The notes: generated by a model from the sequence alone, not told the origin. A stretch of 64,000 bases of DNA from Aristolochia californica (GCA_029961685.1 JARWKL010000002.1:33882908-33946907), one strand, 5' to 3'. Shown: positions 42,160-53,656, numbered from the stretch's first letter. Made by a program: numbers and translations.

Positions 42160-43130
42160 TCTTCTACAAAATTTGACATGACGAAGTTTGACAGAATTGG
42201 GAATTTCGGATTATGGTGGAGGAGCGTGAAGGACCTGTTAGTGAGGTAGGGCATGTTGAAGGCGTTATACAAAAAACAACCGGTAAGAATGGATTATATG
42301 GATTGGAAAGAAATGGAAGTGAAGGTTGTGGAGACTATTTGGCTTTGTCTAGTTGGTGATGTGATGTATCACATCATGGATGAGGAATCACCAGTGGAAG
42401 TTTGGTTGAAACTAGAAAGTTGGTATATGTCCAAGTTGTTGACGAACAAGCTCTATCTTAAGCAGAAACTATATGACCTTAAGATGTCAGAGGGCTCAGA
42501 TCTGAGTCAACATATCAACGTTTTCAATCAGCTCATTAGTGAGTTGAGGTGGGTTGATGTGAAGTTTGAAGATGAAGACAAGGCGTTAATGTTATTGCAT
42601 TCCCTACCAAATTCTCCTGTGTGCAAAATTTTTGTTACGACTCTGATGCGGAGAAAAGAAACTCTTAAATTGGAGGCTATCACAAGTGCTCTATTAGGTT
42701 TCCATCAGAGGAAGAAAGCCAATGATGAGACTTCACAAGGTGAAGGACTTGTGGTGAAGGTTAACCAGGAACGTGGAAGAAACAAGACTCGGAGTGGATC
42801 AAGTAACAAAAAATCTCAATCTAAATCCAGGAAGAGGAAGGATATAATGTGTTTGATGTGCGGAAAAAAGGGGCACATAAAATGAGACTATCCAGAGAAA
42901 AAGAAAGGGAATGCAGAGAACAAAGAGGGTCCACCAAAGTTTGCAAATGTAGTGGAAGAAGAAGGCTCAGAGAGTGGTCATGGGGATATGCTTTCTGTTT
43001 CATCCAATTTAAATCATCTCACAGATTCTTGGATTTTGGATTCAGTATGCTTCTATCACATGACACCCAACAAAGATTGGTTTCACACCTACAGGTTAGT
43101 AATCTTTGCAGCTATTTTGATGGGTAATGA
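42160..43130 (+). pseudogene. Element O gag and protease
   Basis: Starts about MFGVSSTKFDMTKFDRIGNF, then LWWRSVKDLLVR, a stop (42247), and a long frame 42253-42885 with SPVEVWLKLESWYMSKLLTN, KLYLKQKLYDLKMSEG and LSQHINVFNQLISELRWVDV. This is the UBN2 gag of the TNT1 group. The knuckle reads CLMCGKKGHIK, then a stop, then DYP where the last Cys should be. Protease: TDSWILDSVCFYHMTP (about 43020), with D-S-V replacing D-S-G. The protein is not functional. Confidence 0.82.
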
Positions 43131-43978
43131 TGCTTCATGCAAACGTTGCTGGAATAGGGAGTGTCAAAATTAAAATGTTTGATGGTGTGGTTAGAACGTT
43201 GTGTGATGTTAGACATATACCGGATCTATGGAAGAATCTGATTTCATTGGGCACTTTAGATTGTAATGGGTATAGTTACAAGTCTGCTAGTGGAGTAATG
43301 AAAGTGAGTAAAGGTGTCTTAACAGTGATGAAGGGGCAAAAACTATTAGGAAATATCTATACACTACAAGGTACCACGGTTGTTGGTGGAGTTCCAACTT
43401 TAGAGTCTGAGTCTTATTGTACAGTCTTATAGCATATGCGGTTAGGTCATATGGGTGTGCATGGGATGATGGATCTTCATAAGAGAAATCTATTGAAGGT
43501 TGTTAAAACATGCAAACTTGATTTCTGCCAGTTTTTTGTTCTTGGGAAACTGAATAAGGTGCAGTTCAAGGCAGCCACACACAAGACAATGGGGATTCTT
43601 GACTATGTTCATATAGATATATGGGGGCCAGTAAGAGTAGCATCATGAGGAGGACACTTGTATTTCATGACCTTTATTGATAACTACTTATGAAAGGATT
43701 GGGTGTATTTCATGTAGCACAAGTCAGAAACATTTACCAAGTTCAAGTTGTGGAAAGCTGAAGTAGAAAACTAGACAGGGAGGAAGATCAAATGCCTTGG
43801 GTCAGACAATGGTAATGAGTACATAGATTCAAAGTTAAAGGATTTGTGTGAGTAGCATGGGATTAAGAGACACTTCACAGTACGCAAGACACCATAACAG
43901 AATAGTGTGGCAGAAAGGATGAAAAAAATAATTGCTGAAAGAGCTCGATATCTTAGGTTGAATGTAGAGCTTGGAAAG
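43131..43978 (+). pseudogene. Element O integrase region, truncated
   Basis: Frames 43127-43432 and 43436-43648 give VRHIPDLWKNLISLGTLDC, HMRLGHMGVHGMMDL and DYVHIDIWGPVRVAS, the GAG-pre-integrase and start of the integrase core. Then come scattered pieces: YFMTFIDNYL, LGSDNGNEYIDSKLKDLCE, QNSVAERMKKIIAERARYLR. At least six stops occur. The element F LTR begins at 43979 in the middle of the core domain. Confidence 0.8.
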
Positions 43979-44369
43979 TGTAGAATTTAGGATCTCATTA
44001 AAGGAATTTTAGATCAACAAGAAAGAAGAAGAAAAAGAAGAGAGAAGGAGAAGAGAGGAAGAAGAACGAGGAAGGAGAGAGTTTGGATTAAGGGAGAAGA
44101 GGGTTGCATCAAAAACAAAAATGAGGGCTGGACGAATTTGTGGAAAGAGAGGAGAGTGCTTCAATGCCCTACCTCTTAGCCAATGCCTTTATTTATAGTT
44201 TTACAATGCCCTTAGGGCTACAACTTGATAAAACAAACGACAAAAAAGGAACACATATTTACATTTCTATGCCATCTTTATGGAAAGTACCATATTTTAC
44301 ATATATGCCACTCCTATGACGTGTAGGCTTCTTGTCTTGAGCTCGTGGACTTGAGCCCATCTTCCAACA
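43979..44369 (-). repeat. 3' LTR of element F
   Basis: 391 bp. On the minus strand TGTTGGAAGATGGGC to GATCCTAAATTCTACA, with TATAAATA (44190-44197). The purine-tract complement CTCCCCCCCAAGCT follows at 44370. It matches the I LTR at 56637-57168. Confidence 0.88.
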
Positions 44370-44610
44370 CTCCCCCCCAAGCTGGAGGAGAAAATACATC
44401 ATAAATACCCAACTTGCTACATATAAACGATAGGATTTTAGATATAATGGGTTTAGTGAGAATACCAGCTACTTGCTCTTGAGATGACACATGTTTGAGA
44501 GAGATTATTCCTACTTGAAACTTCTCCCGTATAAAATGACAATCCACTAGAATTGTTTAGTTCTTTCATGAAAAAATGGATTTGAAGTGATATGAATGGC
44601 TGCTTGATTA

Positions 44611-47600
44611 TCACAATGCAGATTCATGGACCCCTTTTTTATAAAAACCTAGTTCAGTAAGAAGGGTCCTGACCCATAAACATTCACTAACGGTATGGGC
44701 CATAGCTCTGTATTCTGCTTCGGTGCTAGATCTCGCAACCATATTTTGCTTCTTACTTTTCCATGTAACCAAGTTTCCCCCAACCAAAGTACAATATCCT
44801 GATGTAGATTTTCTATCATCAGGAGATCCAGCCCAATCTGCATCTGAGAAGCCTTCTATGTGGAAGTGCCCATGTTTTTTATATAGTAATCCTCTTCCTA
44901 GAGGTCCTTTTAGATAACGTAATATTCTCTCTAAAGCCTGCCAGTAGGTGATTTGTGGTTTGTGCATGAATTGACTCACCACACATACAACATATGATAT
45001 GTCTAGCCTAGTTACCGTGAAATAAACCAGTTTTCCCACGAGTCTTTGATATTTGCCAATATCAATATCTTCTTCATTTGTGGCACATAATTTTACATTT
45101 GTATCCATAGGTGTGTCAACTGGTCTACAACCCTTCATTCCTATTTCTTCAAGGAGATCCAAGACATATTTCCTTTGAGACAATATTATACCATGTTTAG
45201 ATTGAAGAACTTCTATACCCAAAAAATATTAAACCATACCAAGGTCTTTAGTCTTGAATTCCTGACATATCATCTGTTTCACCTCTTGTATGCTCAAAGC
45301 ATCATCACCGGTTAAGATAATATCATCTACTTATACGGCCAATAATATTTTCCCTTTGACCGTATTTTTATAATATAGGGAATGATCAACTGAGCAACGA
45401 TGACAACCAAACCGTAGGAGTGTTTGACTAAATTTATCAAACCAAGCCCGAGGGGACTGTTTAAGCCCATATAAAGACTTTTTTAACCTGCATACTGACT
45501 CCCCCTCAACCAAATAACCAAGTGGTTGAACCATATAAATTTCCTCACTGATATCACCATTTAAAAAAGCATTTTTAACATGCAACTGATAGATGGGCCA
45601 CGAAGAGTTAGCAGCAATAGATAAGATGATGCGTACCGAATTCAATTTTGCAACAGGAGATGTCTCCTCATAATCTATCCCATAGCACTGTGTATAGCCC
45701 TTAGCAACCAGTCGAGCTTAAAGACAAGCAACCGATCCATCCGGATTATGTTTCACCAAAAAAACCCATCAACAACCAACTAGTCTTTTACCTTTCAGGA
45801 GTGATGTTAAGTACCGGGTTTGGTTTTCGTATAAGGCGTGCATTTCTTCATCCATAGCCACCTTTCATCCTGGATGTCTCAGGGCCTCCTGATACGACTC
45901 CGAAACGGAAGTAGAAGAAAGGGACGCAAGAAACTGAAAACACTCGGAAGACAAGCAATGGTGAGACATAAAATTTGAGATAGGATGCGAAGTAGTACAT
46001 GAGCGACGTTCTTTTCTTAAAGCAATAGGCCGAGTATCAAATTCAGGCCCATACATAGGAGGATAAGGACTTACCTCGGGTGGATCCGACAACTCCACAG
46101 GTGAAGGTACGGCCCGTGCTTCAGGGGATGGATCCACTTCAAGATTGAACGGCACAAGTGGACAAGGAGTAGTAGAAGGACAAGTCCATCCTAGAGGAGC
46201 ATCATGGGAGGAGTAGAAGGGGGTGTCCTCAAAGAAAGTCACATCCCTAGAGATAAACATCCTCTAAAGGGTAGGATTGTAACAGACATAACCTTTCTAG
46301 GTGCGAGAGTACCCCAAATAAATGCACCTCATAGACCGAGGATCAAGTTTATTCTTATGTGGAGATGTAACATGAACAAAACACATACATCCAAACACTT
46401 TCAAAGGAAGAGAAAAAGGATCTTCACCATTAAATAACACAGAGTCAGGAGTTTTATGATTAAGGACTGATGAAGGTAACCTATTACTGAGAAAGCATGC
46501 TATAAGTATAGCATGGGGCCAATAGAAATAGGGTACCTTCATGGAGTAGAGGAGGCCCCGAGCAACTTCAAGAAGATGATGATTCTTCCTCTCAGCCACA
46601 CCATTTTGTTGAGGAGTATAGGTACATAATGTTTGATGATAAGCCCATTACTCTCACAAAATGATTTGAAGTCATGAGACATGTATTCCTTAGCATTATC
46701 AGATCTAAGGGTTTGAATTTTCTTCCCAAATTGTGTCAAGACCATAGCATGAAAATTTTTAAACAAAGGAAGAATTTTGGAACGCTCTTTAAATAGATAT
46801 AACCAAGTCACTCGAGTAAAATCATCACCATAAAGGACAAAATATTTAACTTGGGAAATATTTGAGACACATAAAGGGCCCCGTACATCAAAATATATTA
46901 GCTCAAATGGAGCAGTACTTGTAGTTGTAAGATGAGGAGAATATGTACTCCTGACATGTTTACTTAATTGACAAACCTTACAACTGAAATTAGAAAGTCC
47001 TTTTAAAGATGGAACCAAAGAACGAAGTGAAGGGGTAGACGGATGACCAAGTCGGTTGTGCCAAAGTTGGGTCTCAAATGTAGTGGATGATAATGCAGCT
47101 AATAGTGGAAGAGTGAAGTAGTACAAACCCCCCTTTTCATGGCCGCCTCCAATCACCCGCTTTGTAGTGAGATCCTGAAAGCCACAAGATGACTGTGAGA
47201 AGGTGATAGAACAATTTAATTGTTTGGTCAATTGACTAACCGAGAGCAAATTTAAAGGAAATTGAGGAACAAACAAAACATCTTGAAGGGTAATAGATGA
47301 AGTAAGAGAGGAGGAACCTTTGCCAAGGACCTTGGTTTGGGTACCATCAGCAATAGTAATCAATTTATGAGGATAACAAGGAGATAAGGACTGCAACAAG
47401 TGTTTGTTACCTGATAGATGTTCGGAGGCCCTGGAGTCCATGATCCAAGATGAAGAGGAAGAAAGCATACCTGAGGCAATAGTAGTGGTAGTAGTAGATG
47501 ATGAGGGGATAGATGATTCCATGAAGGACTTCTTTTTCTGAAATGCAGCATAGTCCTCACCCGTAAGAGTCACATTTTCGGATGATGATTCAGCCTTATC

Positions 47601-47681
47601 TTCATTTTTCTCAACGTTAACCGAGACTAGGTTAGCTATGGCCCTATCAAGCTTGCCATGAAGTTTCCAGCATGATGCCAT
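44611..47681 (-). pseudogene. Element F pol (protease, integrase, RT, RNase H), broken
   Basis: The longest open frame in the window (47681-46539, 380 codons) covers protease (SSSWIMDSRASEHLSGNK, about 47450; D-S-R where D-S-G is expected), the GAG-pre-integrase block (LWHNRLGHPSTPSLRS) and the integrase core up to LRSDNAKEYMSHDF. Integrase continues as AERKNHHLLEVARGLL (46297-46599). RT is about 45331-45760, with the motif before VDD turned into a stop (about 45322-45335). RNase H (45222-44611) is open, with DADWAGSPDDRKSTSGYC and SSTEAEYRAMAHTV. Confidence 0.88.
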
Positions 47682-48494
47682 AATGTGGTTCTGACGGCCA
47701 CACTAAGTGTAAAGTTGAGGCTCAGTACGAAAAGAATTCTGACCCGTTCTAACATCTCTATTTTCAGCCCCTCTCCTAGTTCGACCCCCTCTCATATTTC
47801 TGCCCTGTCCTCAGGATGAGGAAGATGTTCCCCGATTGCCAGAGAACATCGGTGATGGAGCACCAATAGGAGAAGGAGGGGATGGATCCGGTATCCGAAG
47901 TAATGTAGCACTAATATCATTGAAGGATGGAAGAGCAGAAGAACTTAGAAGTAGAGTTTTGGCCACCTCTTGGTATGGTTTAATATTCAATAAGCATATG
48001 GCTGCTACCAAAGCTTCTCTTTGTTGTTCTTGAATGACAATATCAGTGGAATATGGCTGAGTTAGTTTCCATTCTTGAAGAAGACCTGAAAACTGTGCCA
48101 AAAATTCATGAATATTATCTCCATGTTTCATATGCAGCATGTTTTGTAAGACATCATATATTTTTAGTAATGAAGCAGTACTTGAGTAAAGCTTGGCACA
48201 AGTGTCCCATATGTTCTTGGCTGTTTCCAAGTGGACCACATTGTTGGCCACCTGCTCTTCCAAGCTATTAATGAGCCAACTTATCACCATGTTATCATCT
48301 TTAACCCACTTGTGGTAGGACGCATCTTCTTCATCAATTGGAGGAGGAAATTTAACAACGTGGCTCAAGAGGTCATGAGTAATAAGAACCCTCCGAACCG
48401 ATTGTGACCAGCTCATGTAATTGGAGAGACTTCTAAGTGGAATTTTAGTAATACGGAGTATATCACTCTTATTACTATTGTATCCAATCTCCAT
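47682..48494 (-). pseudogene. Element F gag
   Basis: Start at 48494 (MEIGYNSNKSDILRITKIPL), the same place as in element I. The frame to 47811 gives NYMSWSQSVRRVLITHDLL, DTCAKLYSSTASLLKIYDVL and LAQFSGLLQEWKLTQ, with no internal stop. The knuckle near 47665-47705 reads YT-stop-CGRQNHIMASC where the pattern CX2CX4HX4C is expected, so the first Cys is lost. This is the longest uninterrupted gag in the window (about 228 codons from the start). Confidence 0.85.
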
Positions 48495-49382
48495 GATGAG
48501 GCAAGTAAAATATGAAGGTCTAGGGAAAAGGCCTTCTTCAAAGAACAATTACTCAATGTAATTTGAAGAACCCGTAGACCAAATTAGTCACCAACAAAAG
48601 AGAACAAGAACCATTTTCTTTCATGAGGGCAAGTACCAAATTATCAACAAATTTGTGCCTTTAGAAAGTAATAATAACATCCAGCCATCACTCAACTTCT
48701 CTTGTATTCATAAGAACAAAGAGAAGAAAGTAGATGCAACCGATTAGGCCTTAATCCAAACTCCAACACAAACGAGCAATAGACACAAATTTAGAGAAGA
48801 TTTAACGGCAAACCAAGACACTTGGAAGTGATTTATCTTCAGCTCATGGGAGACTTCAACGTAAAAAAAAAATTCAAATGTTGAAGTTAAAAAAAATGGA
48901 ACTATAAAGGGTAAATGACTGCTGAAATTTCATCAAACATATAATGGGCATCCAACAACATAACACAAACCCATGAGCAACCTTAAGTAGGAGAAGATAC
49001 AACATGTGCTGGAATTCTACCTCAAATGAGATGGATCCAAATTACATAAAGGTAATTGAATTTCACCCATCAATCTTAATAAGATGCAAACAACAAATGA
49101 TCTCGATCACTCTTGTAATTGATTTACAAGGAGTCAAGATTATAACATCAATTTAGTAATAGAAAGAAATCTTTACAACATATAAAGATTTATCTTGACT
49201 TGATGTGACTTAAAATTCAAGAAGTAAAGAAAAACACTAAAAAGGAGTATGTAAATAAGAAAAGGAAACAAAAAAAACGTAAATATGAAAAGCATGAACT
49301 TATCTCTTCATGACTGAACTCCTTTTACAGCTTCTTGAAAAAATTTCATAATAACTCCATGAAGAGAGATCCTAAACTCCTT
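48495..49382 (-). other. Untranslated leader of element F
   Basis: About 890 bp between the primer site and gag, without a long ORF. The same leader occurs in element I at about 57181-58066 (shared AGATTGATGGGTGA, GGTGAAATTC-GAAG). Long leaders are usual for this copia group. Confidence 0.7.
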
Positions 49383-49499
49383 GCTCTAATACCATGTAGA
49401 AACCAGTGCTATAAAAGGCTTGAACCTCTGAGGAAAGCAACCCCACGGATCTTATACAAGGACTGGCCCGGTCGATAGAAAAAAATATTCTAACAACCT

Positions 49500-49720
49500 T
49501 CTTTGCGAGCCACACATCAACAAAAGAGACATTGAAAGCATGGTTACATGACGGCAAAAGGCGAGCCGTCTGTTCCGGCTTGATCGCATCCAAGCAGACT
49601 ATGCACTTGGCCTCCTCCATCTTCGTCTCCTTTGACACCGGTAGCTTCTCCAACTCTACAGCTCTCAGCCCCTTCATCGGCCGTGCCTTCACTGGTAGCG
49701 GCGGTGCTCTACTTATCTAT
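49500..49720 (-). pseudogene. ATL-type RING-H2 gene, copy 1: RING part
   Basis: The minus strand reads KARPMKGLRAVELEKLPVS, then KCIVCLDAIKPEQTARLLP and CNHAFNVSFVDVWLAKK. This is the first two thirds of an ATL23-like RING-H2 domain, an E3 ubiquitin ligase fold. The last Cys-Pro-X-Cys half is missing where element F's truncated end adjoins (before 49500). The normal next residues upstream are moved to 52415-52620 by element G. The Phe of the consensus CNHGFH is retained, but the second His of the C3H2C3 pattern is changed to Asn. Not functional. Confidence 0.8.
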
Positions 49721-49838
49721 TGTTAAGGAATAGTTCCACATGGATTACTGAGTACAAAGATCTTGAGTTTATTAGCTGGAAAAGAGGTTTCCTAAGTTGG
49801 CTAGTCATTTTGGGATGGGCCTTGGACCCAATTTAACA
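49721..49838 (+). repeat. 5' LTR of element G
   Basis: 118 bp, TGTTAAGGAATAGTTCC to CCCAATTTAACA. It differs from the 3' LTR at only a few positions. Very short for an LTR, in the range of TRIM elements. Confidence 0.9.
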
Positions 49839-49850
49839 TGGTATCAGAGC
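49839..49850 (+). promoter_or_regulatory. Primer binding site of element G
   Basis: TGGTATCAGAGC directly after the LTR, followed by AGGTTTTGTGAG. Confidence 0.9.
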
Positions 49851-50094
49851 AGGTTTTGTGAGTTGACCTGGTCAACCCACAAAGATAATGAGATCCTTTT
49901 CTCTAAATTCTAAACCCTAAGTCTAGGTTCATAGTTATTTTTTAGTCCCTACACCTGTAGTTTCTTTTGCATTTTTAACCTCTATAACGAGATTTTCATA
50001 TTGCAAATTATATATTTAAGGAAAGATATTTAAGTGTACTTTCCAAGGAAAAATGATTTTTCAAATTGGAGATATCTACAGAGAGATATCGATA

Positions 50095-50490
50095 TTTGAA
50101 TGAGTGAAGAGCAGATTGCAAAAGAGGTACTACAGCAGCAGAAAGCTTAAGATTCTGAGGTATTTTATGCTCACAAGAACTAGAATTTATATGGAGAAAT
50201 ATAAATGAAAATAAATATTTATAATTATATTATTTTACCTATTCAAAATTCTTTTTATCTGAGTTATCTCCAAAGAGAAATCTATATTTCAAGCAAAAAA
50301 AGGTCAGATTGCAAAAGAGGTTCGAGTAGCAGCAAAAAGCTTCAATTTTCGAGGTATTTTATGCTATCAAGAAAGAGACTTTATATGGAGAATTATATAT
50401 AAAAATAAATATATGTAAGCATATTTTCTTACCTATTCAAGCAATTCTCGATCTGAGTTTTTTATAATGAGATATTGATCTTGGAAGAGT
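50095..50490 (+). repeat. Direct repeat of ~193 bp in element G
   Basis: CAGATTGCAAAAGAGGT occurs at 50112 and 50305, each followed by AGCAGCA-AAAGCTT, GAGGTATTTTATGCT and a similar AT-rich tail. A third, weak copy may start near 50490. Confidence 0.7.
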
Positions 50491-51029
50491 CAATGATCAT
50501 GCTGTAAAAAAAGAGAAACATTGCTTAATTCGGCCAGATGACAGAGATCAAAATCTATCAGATTATTTATCTTATTATATTTATATTTTATGAAGATAAT
50601 TTATACTTGGATGAAAGGTATTTAATTCTAGTTTCAAAAGGAAAAAATTTCATGTCAATTTGATCTATATTTTAATATATATTCTCATTGGAAGAATTAA
50701 AGGTCAGGTTGGTATCCTGTTGCATTGAAAAATCTGAATTTAAGGTGATTGTTTTGCATCACTGTATGAGTTTCTATATCAAGAAAATATCTCACATCTC
50801 CCTACTTTAAGGGCATATTACAATACCTCTATTATTTGGGCTTATTACTACATCTTTGATATTTGGTTCAAGTTGGGATCACTGCCATTCCATCCCAATT
50901 TGAGGGGGAGAAGTAGAAAAAGTACAAGAAAGAGGTATTTTATTCCATATGTTGTGGATAATTTTATGTGACCAAAATATTCAAGAAAGGGGGAGAACAA
51001 AAGATGAAGCTTCTGCATATAAGAAAAAA

Positions 51030-51780
51030 TATTTATTTCGGATTATGATTATTTCACGGGTCCTTATTTTGATTAGTGTTATATGTGTTGGAAGATGGTT
51101 GTGTTACATTACAGTTGCTGCTATTATGTCTCTTTGGACGAGACATTATTATTGAAGAAGAGGTGCCCTCAGTACCTTTTTCTCATACCATAATTTATGT
51201 GACTCTCAAAAATATCACGGTTGGGACACCATGAGAGTCCGTGCCCAAATTAGAACACCATGATAAATTTAATTCTAAAAAATATCACGATTGGGATACC
51301 ATGAGAGTCGTTGTCCTGATTGGGACACCATTATAAATAAACACACTACCCCCCTATATTGGCTTTTATTACTCCTACCACTTGAGAGTCGTTGTCCTAT
51401 GGAGGGACTCGGTGGTGGACACTTCAGAGCAATGCCGATAGACACACTACCTACAAAGGATGGAGTGTGCCCTACATCCAACATTAGGACAGGAGTATGG
51501 AGCAAGGTCTTACTGGCTAGGAGTGATTTTTACTCTCACTTATAATATGCCAGTAGGGCCTCATAGAAGGATGCAACAGCGTGAGGGGGAGTATTGGAAG
51601 ATGAAGGCATATTGAAAGATGTGTCATTTTATACAAAAAGATTCTATACATCATTTGCAGCAAACTAGAAGTTCATGTTGTTCTCTCACCCCAGCTTGAG
51701 GGGGAGTTTTGGAATATAGGCCCAAGCCCACATGACCCAGGAAGGCCCAGAAGATGGGCCCATGAACATAAAAAGTATGA
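51030..51780 (+). mobile_element. Family H sequence inside element G
   Basis: Matches element H1 blocks in order: 51090-51175 (GTCTCTTTGGACGAGA...TTATTATTGAAGAAGAGGT), a two-unit minisatellite, 51380-51600 (GAGAGTCGTTGTCCTATGGAG, GTAGGGCCTCATAGAAGG), and a purine tract with the start of an LTR (51700 on) that stops near 51780. No target duplication was identified. Confidence 0.6.
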
Positions 51781-51879
51781 CCCACCATGATAACAATGAG
51801 CTAGCATCCTTATCATATAAGTTGGAAGATCAAGGACTCACAAAGGTATCTTTATCGTATGTCACAACCTAGAAGACTT

Positions 51880-52116
51880 TTAGTTTTAGTTATGTGTTAT
51901 GTTTGTCTTTTATCTATATTGAATTATTTAATTATGCTAGGACTTATCTTTAAGTGTTAGAGATTGGGAGTAATTGGGACAAAGGTAGTTTTATTGTAAT
52001 TGGACTCTACAACCTTCCTCTATTACAAAAAGAGGTTCATGTACTTTGATTATAATAAGTCAATGAAGTCAATGATGTATTTCCCTTTTCCATAAATTCC
52101 ACATGGTATCAAAGCC
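51880..52116 (+). repeat. Element C LTR fragment with primer site, inside G
   Basis: Matches the minus strand of the C LTR from its middle to its end (GACTTATCTTTAAGTGTTAGAG, GTAATTGG-ACAA-GGTAG, AGTCAATGAAGTC), and then TGGTATCAAAGC (52105-52116). It lacks the first ~100 bp. Confidence 0.75.
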
Positions 52117-52129
52117 AGGTTCTCTTATA

Positions 52130-52280
52130 TGGGCCTACACCTAAAAAAGTATCTACTTGTAGAGCCACAAAAGAGGGCCTACACCTAAACTATCCACTTG
52201 CAGAGCCACAAAAGAAGGCCTACACCTAACTGCCTACTCCTAAATTATCCACTTGTAGAGCCACAAAAGAGGGTCTACAC
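52130..52280 (+). repeat. ~45-bp tandem repeat before the element G purine tract
   Basis: Three to four units of CCACTTGTAGAGCCACAAAA followed by GAGGGCCTACACCTAA. Confidence 0.75.
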
Positions 52281-52291
52281 GTGAGGGGGAG

Positions 52292-52409
52292 TGTTAAGGA
52301 ATAGTCCCACATGGATTACTGAGTACAAAGATCTTGATTTTATTAGCAGGAAAAGAGGTTTCTTAAGTTGGATAGTCATTTTGGGTTGGGCCTTGGACCC
52401 AATTTAACA
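52292..52409 (+). repeat. 3' LTR of element G
   Basis: 118 bp, TGTTAAGGAATAGTCCC to CCCAATTTAACA, the same length as the 5' LTR. Confidence 0.9.
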
Positions 52410-52414
52410 CCTAT

Positions 52415-52620
52415 ACCATATCCAACACAAGTACACAAAACAAACACCACCCCGATGCCAGCAAATGGCAGCAGGATCGCCCAAGAAATTGGCGCCCTCC
52501 ATTCTCTATAGACATGGGAGAGAATGGATGTCTTTCAGAGAAATCCATCATAGTCACTGAAGGTGACCTTCTAGTCGACCCTTCCCTCATCAAATCCATC
52601 TCTGAGCTTCACCTCATCTT
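52415..52620 (-). pseudogene. ATL-type RING-H2 gene, copy 1: N-terminal part
   Basis: On the other side of element G, the minus strand encodes a hydrophobic segment (ISWAILLPFAGIGVVFV, then CTCVGYG), the membrane anchor that precedes the RING in ATL proteins. It corresponds to copy 2 at about 56060-56150. Upstream of it the sequence is shared between the two copies up to about 52745. Confidence 0.65.
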
Positions 52621-52745
52621 GTTGGATTTTGCAAAGGGGAAGCCCCTTTAGGACGACAACGACGACAGTGGCTGGTGTCGTAGGCAAGAACATTAAGATA
52701 TTGCAAATGAGGAGGCTACTACCACCACTAAAGTCGAAGACGTTA
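52520..52745 (+). pseudogene. Unidentified ORF upstream of ATL copy 1
   Basis: Plus-strand frame in the sequence shared with ATL copy 2: GDLLVDPSLIKSISELHLI, LLDFAKGKPL, a stop, then DDNDDSGWCRRQEH, a stop, and DIANEEATTTTKVEDV. The second copy (56138-56385) reads GRLLVDPSLTESIFVL and MDFAKGMPHHDDNDDSGW in the same order. Codon-preserving differences between copies suggest a coding past. I do not recognise the protein. It overlaps or adjoins the N-terminal ATL part on the opposite strand. Confidence 0.4.
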
Positions 52746-53018
52746 GTGTTGGTTCATTTCTCAGTTGTGGCTTAATGTTTTTTGGGCTTCGTGTAGCAAC
52801 AAAAAAACACATACTTTTGCAAAAATAGTAGGAAGATCGCCAAGAATATCCGCAACAACATGGCTCTAATGTCTAGATCCAGCTCGTCCTTCTCACAGAA
52901 CACTCCAGCTGGCAAAGAGTACGAGATTTCGATTCAAGAGTCACACCAAAGGCACTTGAATCTCTAACTGATTTACTTTTCATAAGAGCCCGTAACTACT
53001 CTGTATGGAGAGAATGAC
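52746..53018. other. Unassigned spacer between ATL copy 1 and element C copy 2
   Basis: No gene is recognised. It is less AT-rich than the neighbours and may belong to the far interior of element C. Confidence 0.4.
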
Positions 53019-53341
53019 TACTGTAATGGTGGACGTCTTTCTGTTGTAGGAGACATTGAATAGATAACAAGATCCAGGAGCGGTTCATAGACGAGAGGCA
53101 TCGGTCGGCCAATGAGGCTGATGCGATGGAGAAAGGCATCCAATTTTGACTAAAAGGCGAGAGATTTCAAAATTGGGTTCAGATTAGGAAGCACAACATA
53201 GGGAGAAAGAATGGGAATTTCTGTAAAAGAAAGAAAAAAATATAGATATGAACCTAAACTGCTAGAGATAATAGATAAAAAAAGGATCACATTATCTTAG
53301 TGGGTCGACCGAGTCTACTCATAGAACTTATTATGATACCA
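53019..53341 (-). mobile_element. Element C copy 2: interior next to the LTR
   Basis: Continuous version of 1847-1944 plus 8768-9043. It therefore shows the state before elements A and B were inserted in copy 1. The primer site has decayed (minus TGGTATCATAAT). Confidence 0.8.
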
Positions 53342-53656
53342 TGTTGAATTTATGGAAAAGAGAAAGACTTCATTGACTTGATCTAATATGAGTACATGAA
53401 GCCTTATTTATAATAGAGGAAATTAGTACAATCTAATTACAATTAAACTACCCGTGTCCCAATTACTACCAAATCTAACAGTTAAAGATAAGTCCTAACG
53501 TAATTAAATAACTCAACTTAAATAGAAAACTAACATAACTAAAACACCTTTAAATTGAGACCTCTTTATGTGGGACTCATGTAAAAATCCACCATATTAA
53601 TTCTGGTCTCTTAGATCATTTCCAAAGTTGGTGTTACGGAGGATCTCATGCCAACT
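53342..53656 (-). repeat. Element C LTR (copy 2), with PBS on one side and PPT on the other
   Basis: 315 bp matching 9044-9375. To the left is the primer site and 5' interior; to the right is GTTCCCCTCAAGTTAGTG, the complement of a purine tract, followed by a pol C-terminus. Read on the minus strand it is interior end, PPT, LTR, PBS, interior start: one LTR shared by two tandem elements. Confidence 0.75.

Larger units (their letters stand above)
41819..43978 (+). mobile_element. Element O: truncated TNT1-like copia retrotransposon
   Basis: It has gag, zinc knuckle, protease and the first half of integrase on the plus strand, then ends abruptly at the LTR of element F. No LTR is found upstream, so the start of 41819 is only a rough limit. 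The gag type differs from those of D, E, F and I, so O belongs to another copia lineage. Confidence 0.7.
43979..49401 (-). mobile_element. Element F: copia retrotransposon with truncated 5' LTR
   Basis: Minus-strand copia: 3' LTR 43979-44369, purine tract, RNase H, RT, integrase, protease, gag, a long leader (about 890 bp, 48495-49382), primer site TGGTATTAGAGC (49383-49394) and only 7 bases of a 5' LTR that match its 3' LTR (TTCTACA on the minus strand). The neighbouring sequence on the right is an ATL-gene copy, and on the left element O. With different flanks and no second LTR, the right end has been deleted or rearranged. Confidence 0.85.
49721..52409 (+). mobile_element. Element G: 2.7-kb non-autonomous element with 118-bp LTRs
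   Basis: Two 118-bp LTRs (49721-49838, 52292-52409), tRNA-iMet primer site TGGTATCAGAGC (49839-49850), purine tract GTGAGGGGGAG (52281-52291), and flanks TCTAT / CCTAT that form a 5-bp duplication with one mismatch. The 2.45-kb interior has no gag or pol. It has a ~193-bp direct repeat (50112-50490), sequence related to family H (about 51030-51780), a C-family LTR fragment with its primer site (about 51880-52116), and a ~45-bp tandem repeat (52130-52280). It splits ATL copy 1, whose pieces meet cleanly when G is removed. Confidence 0.85.
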
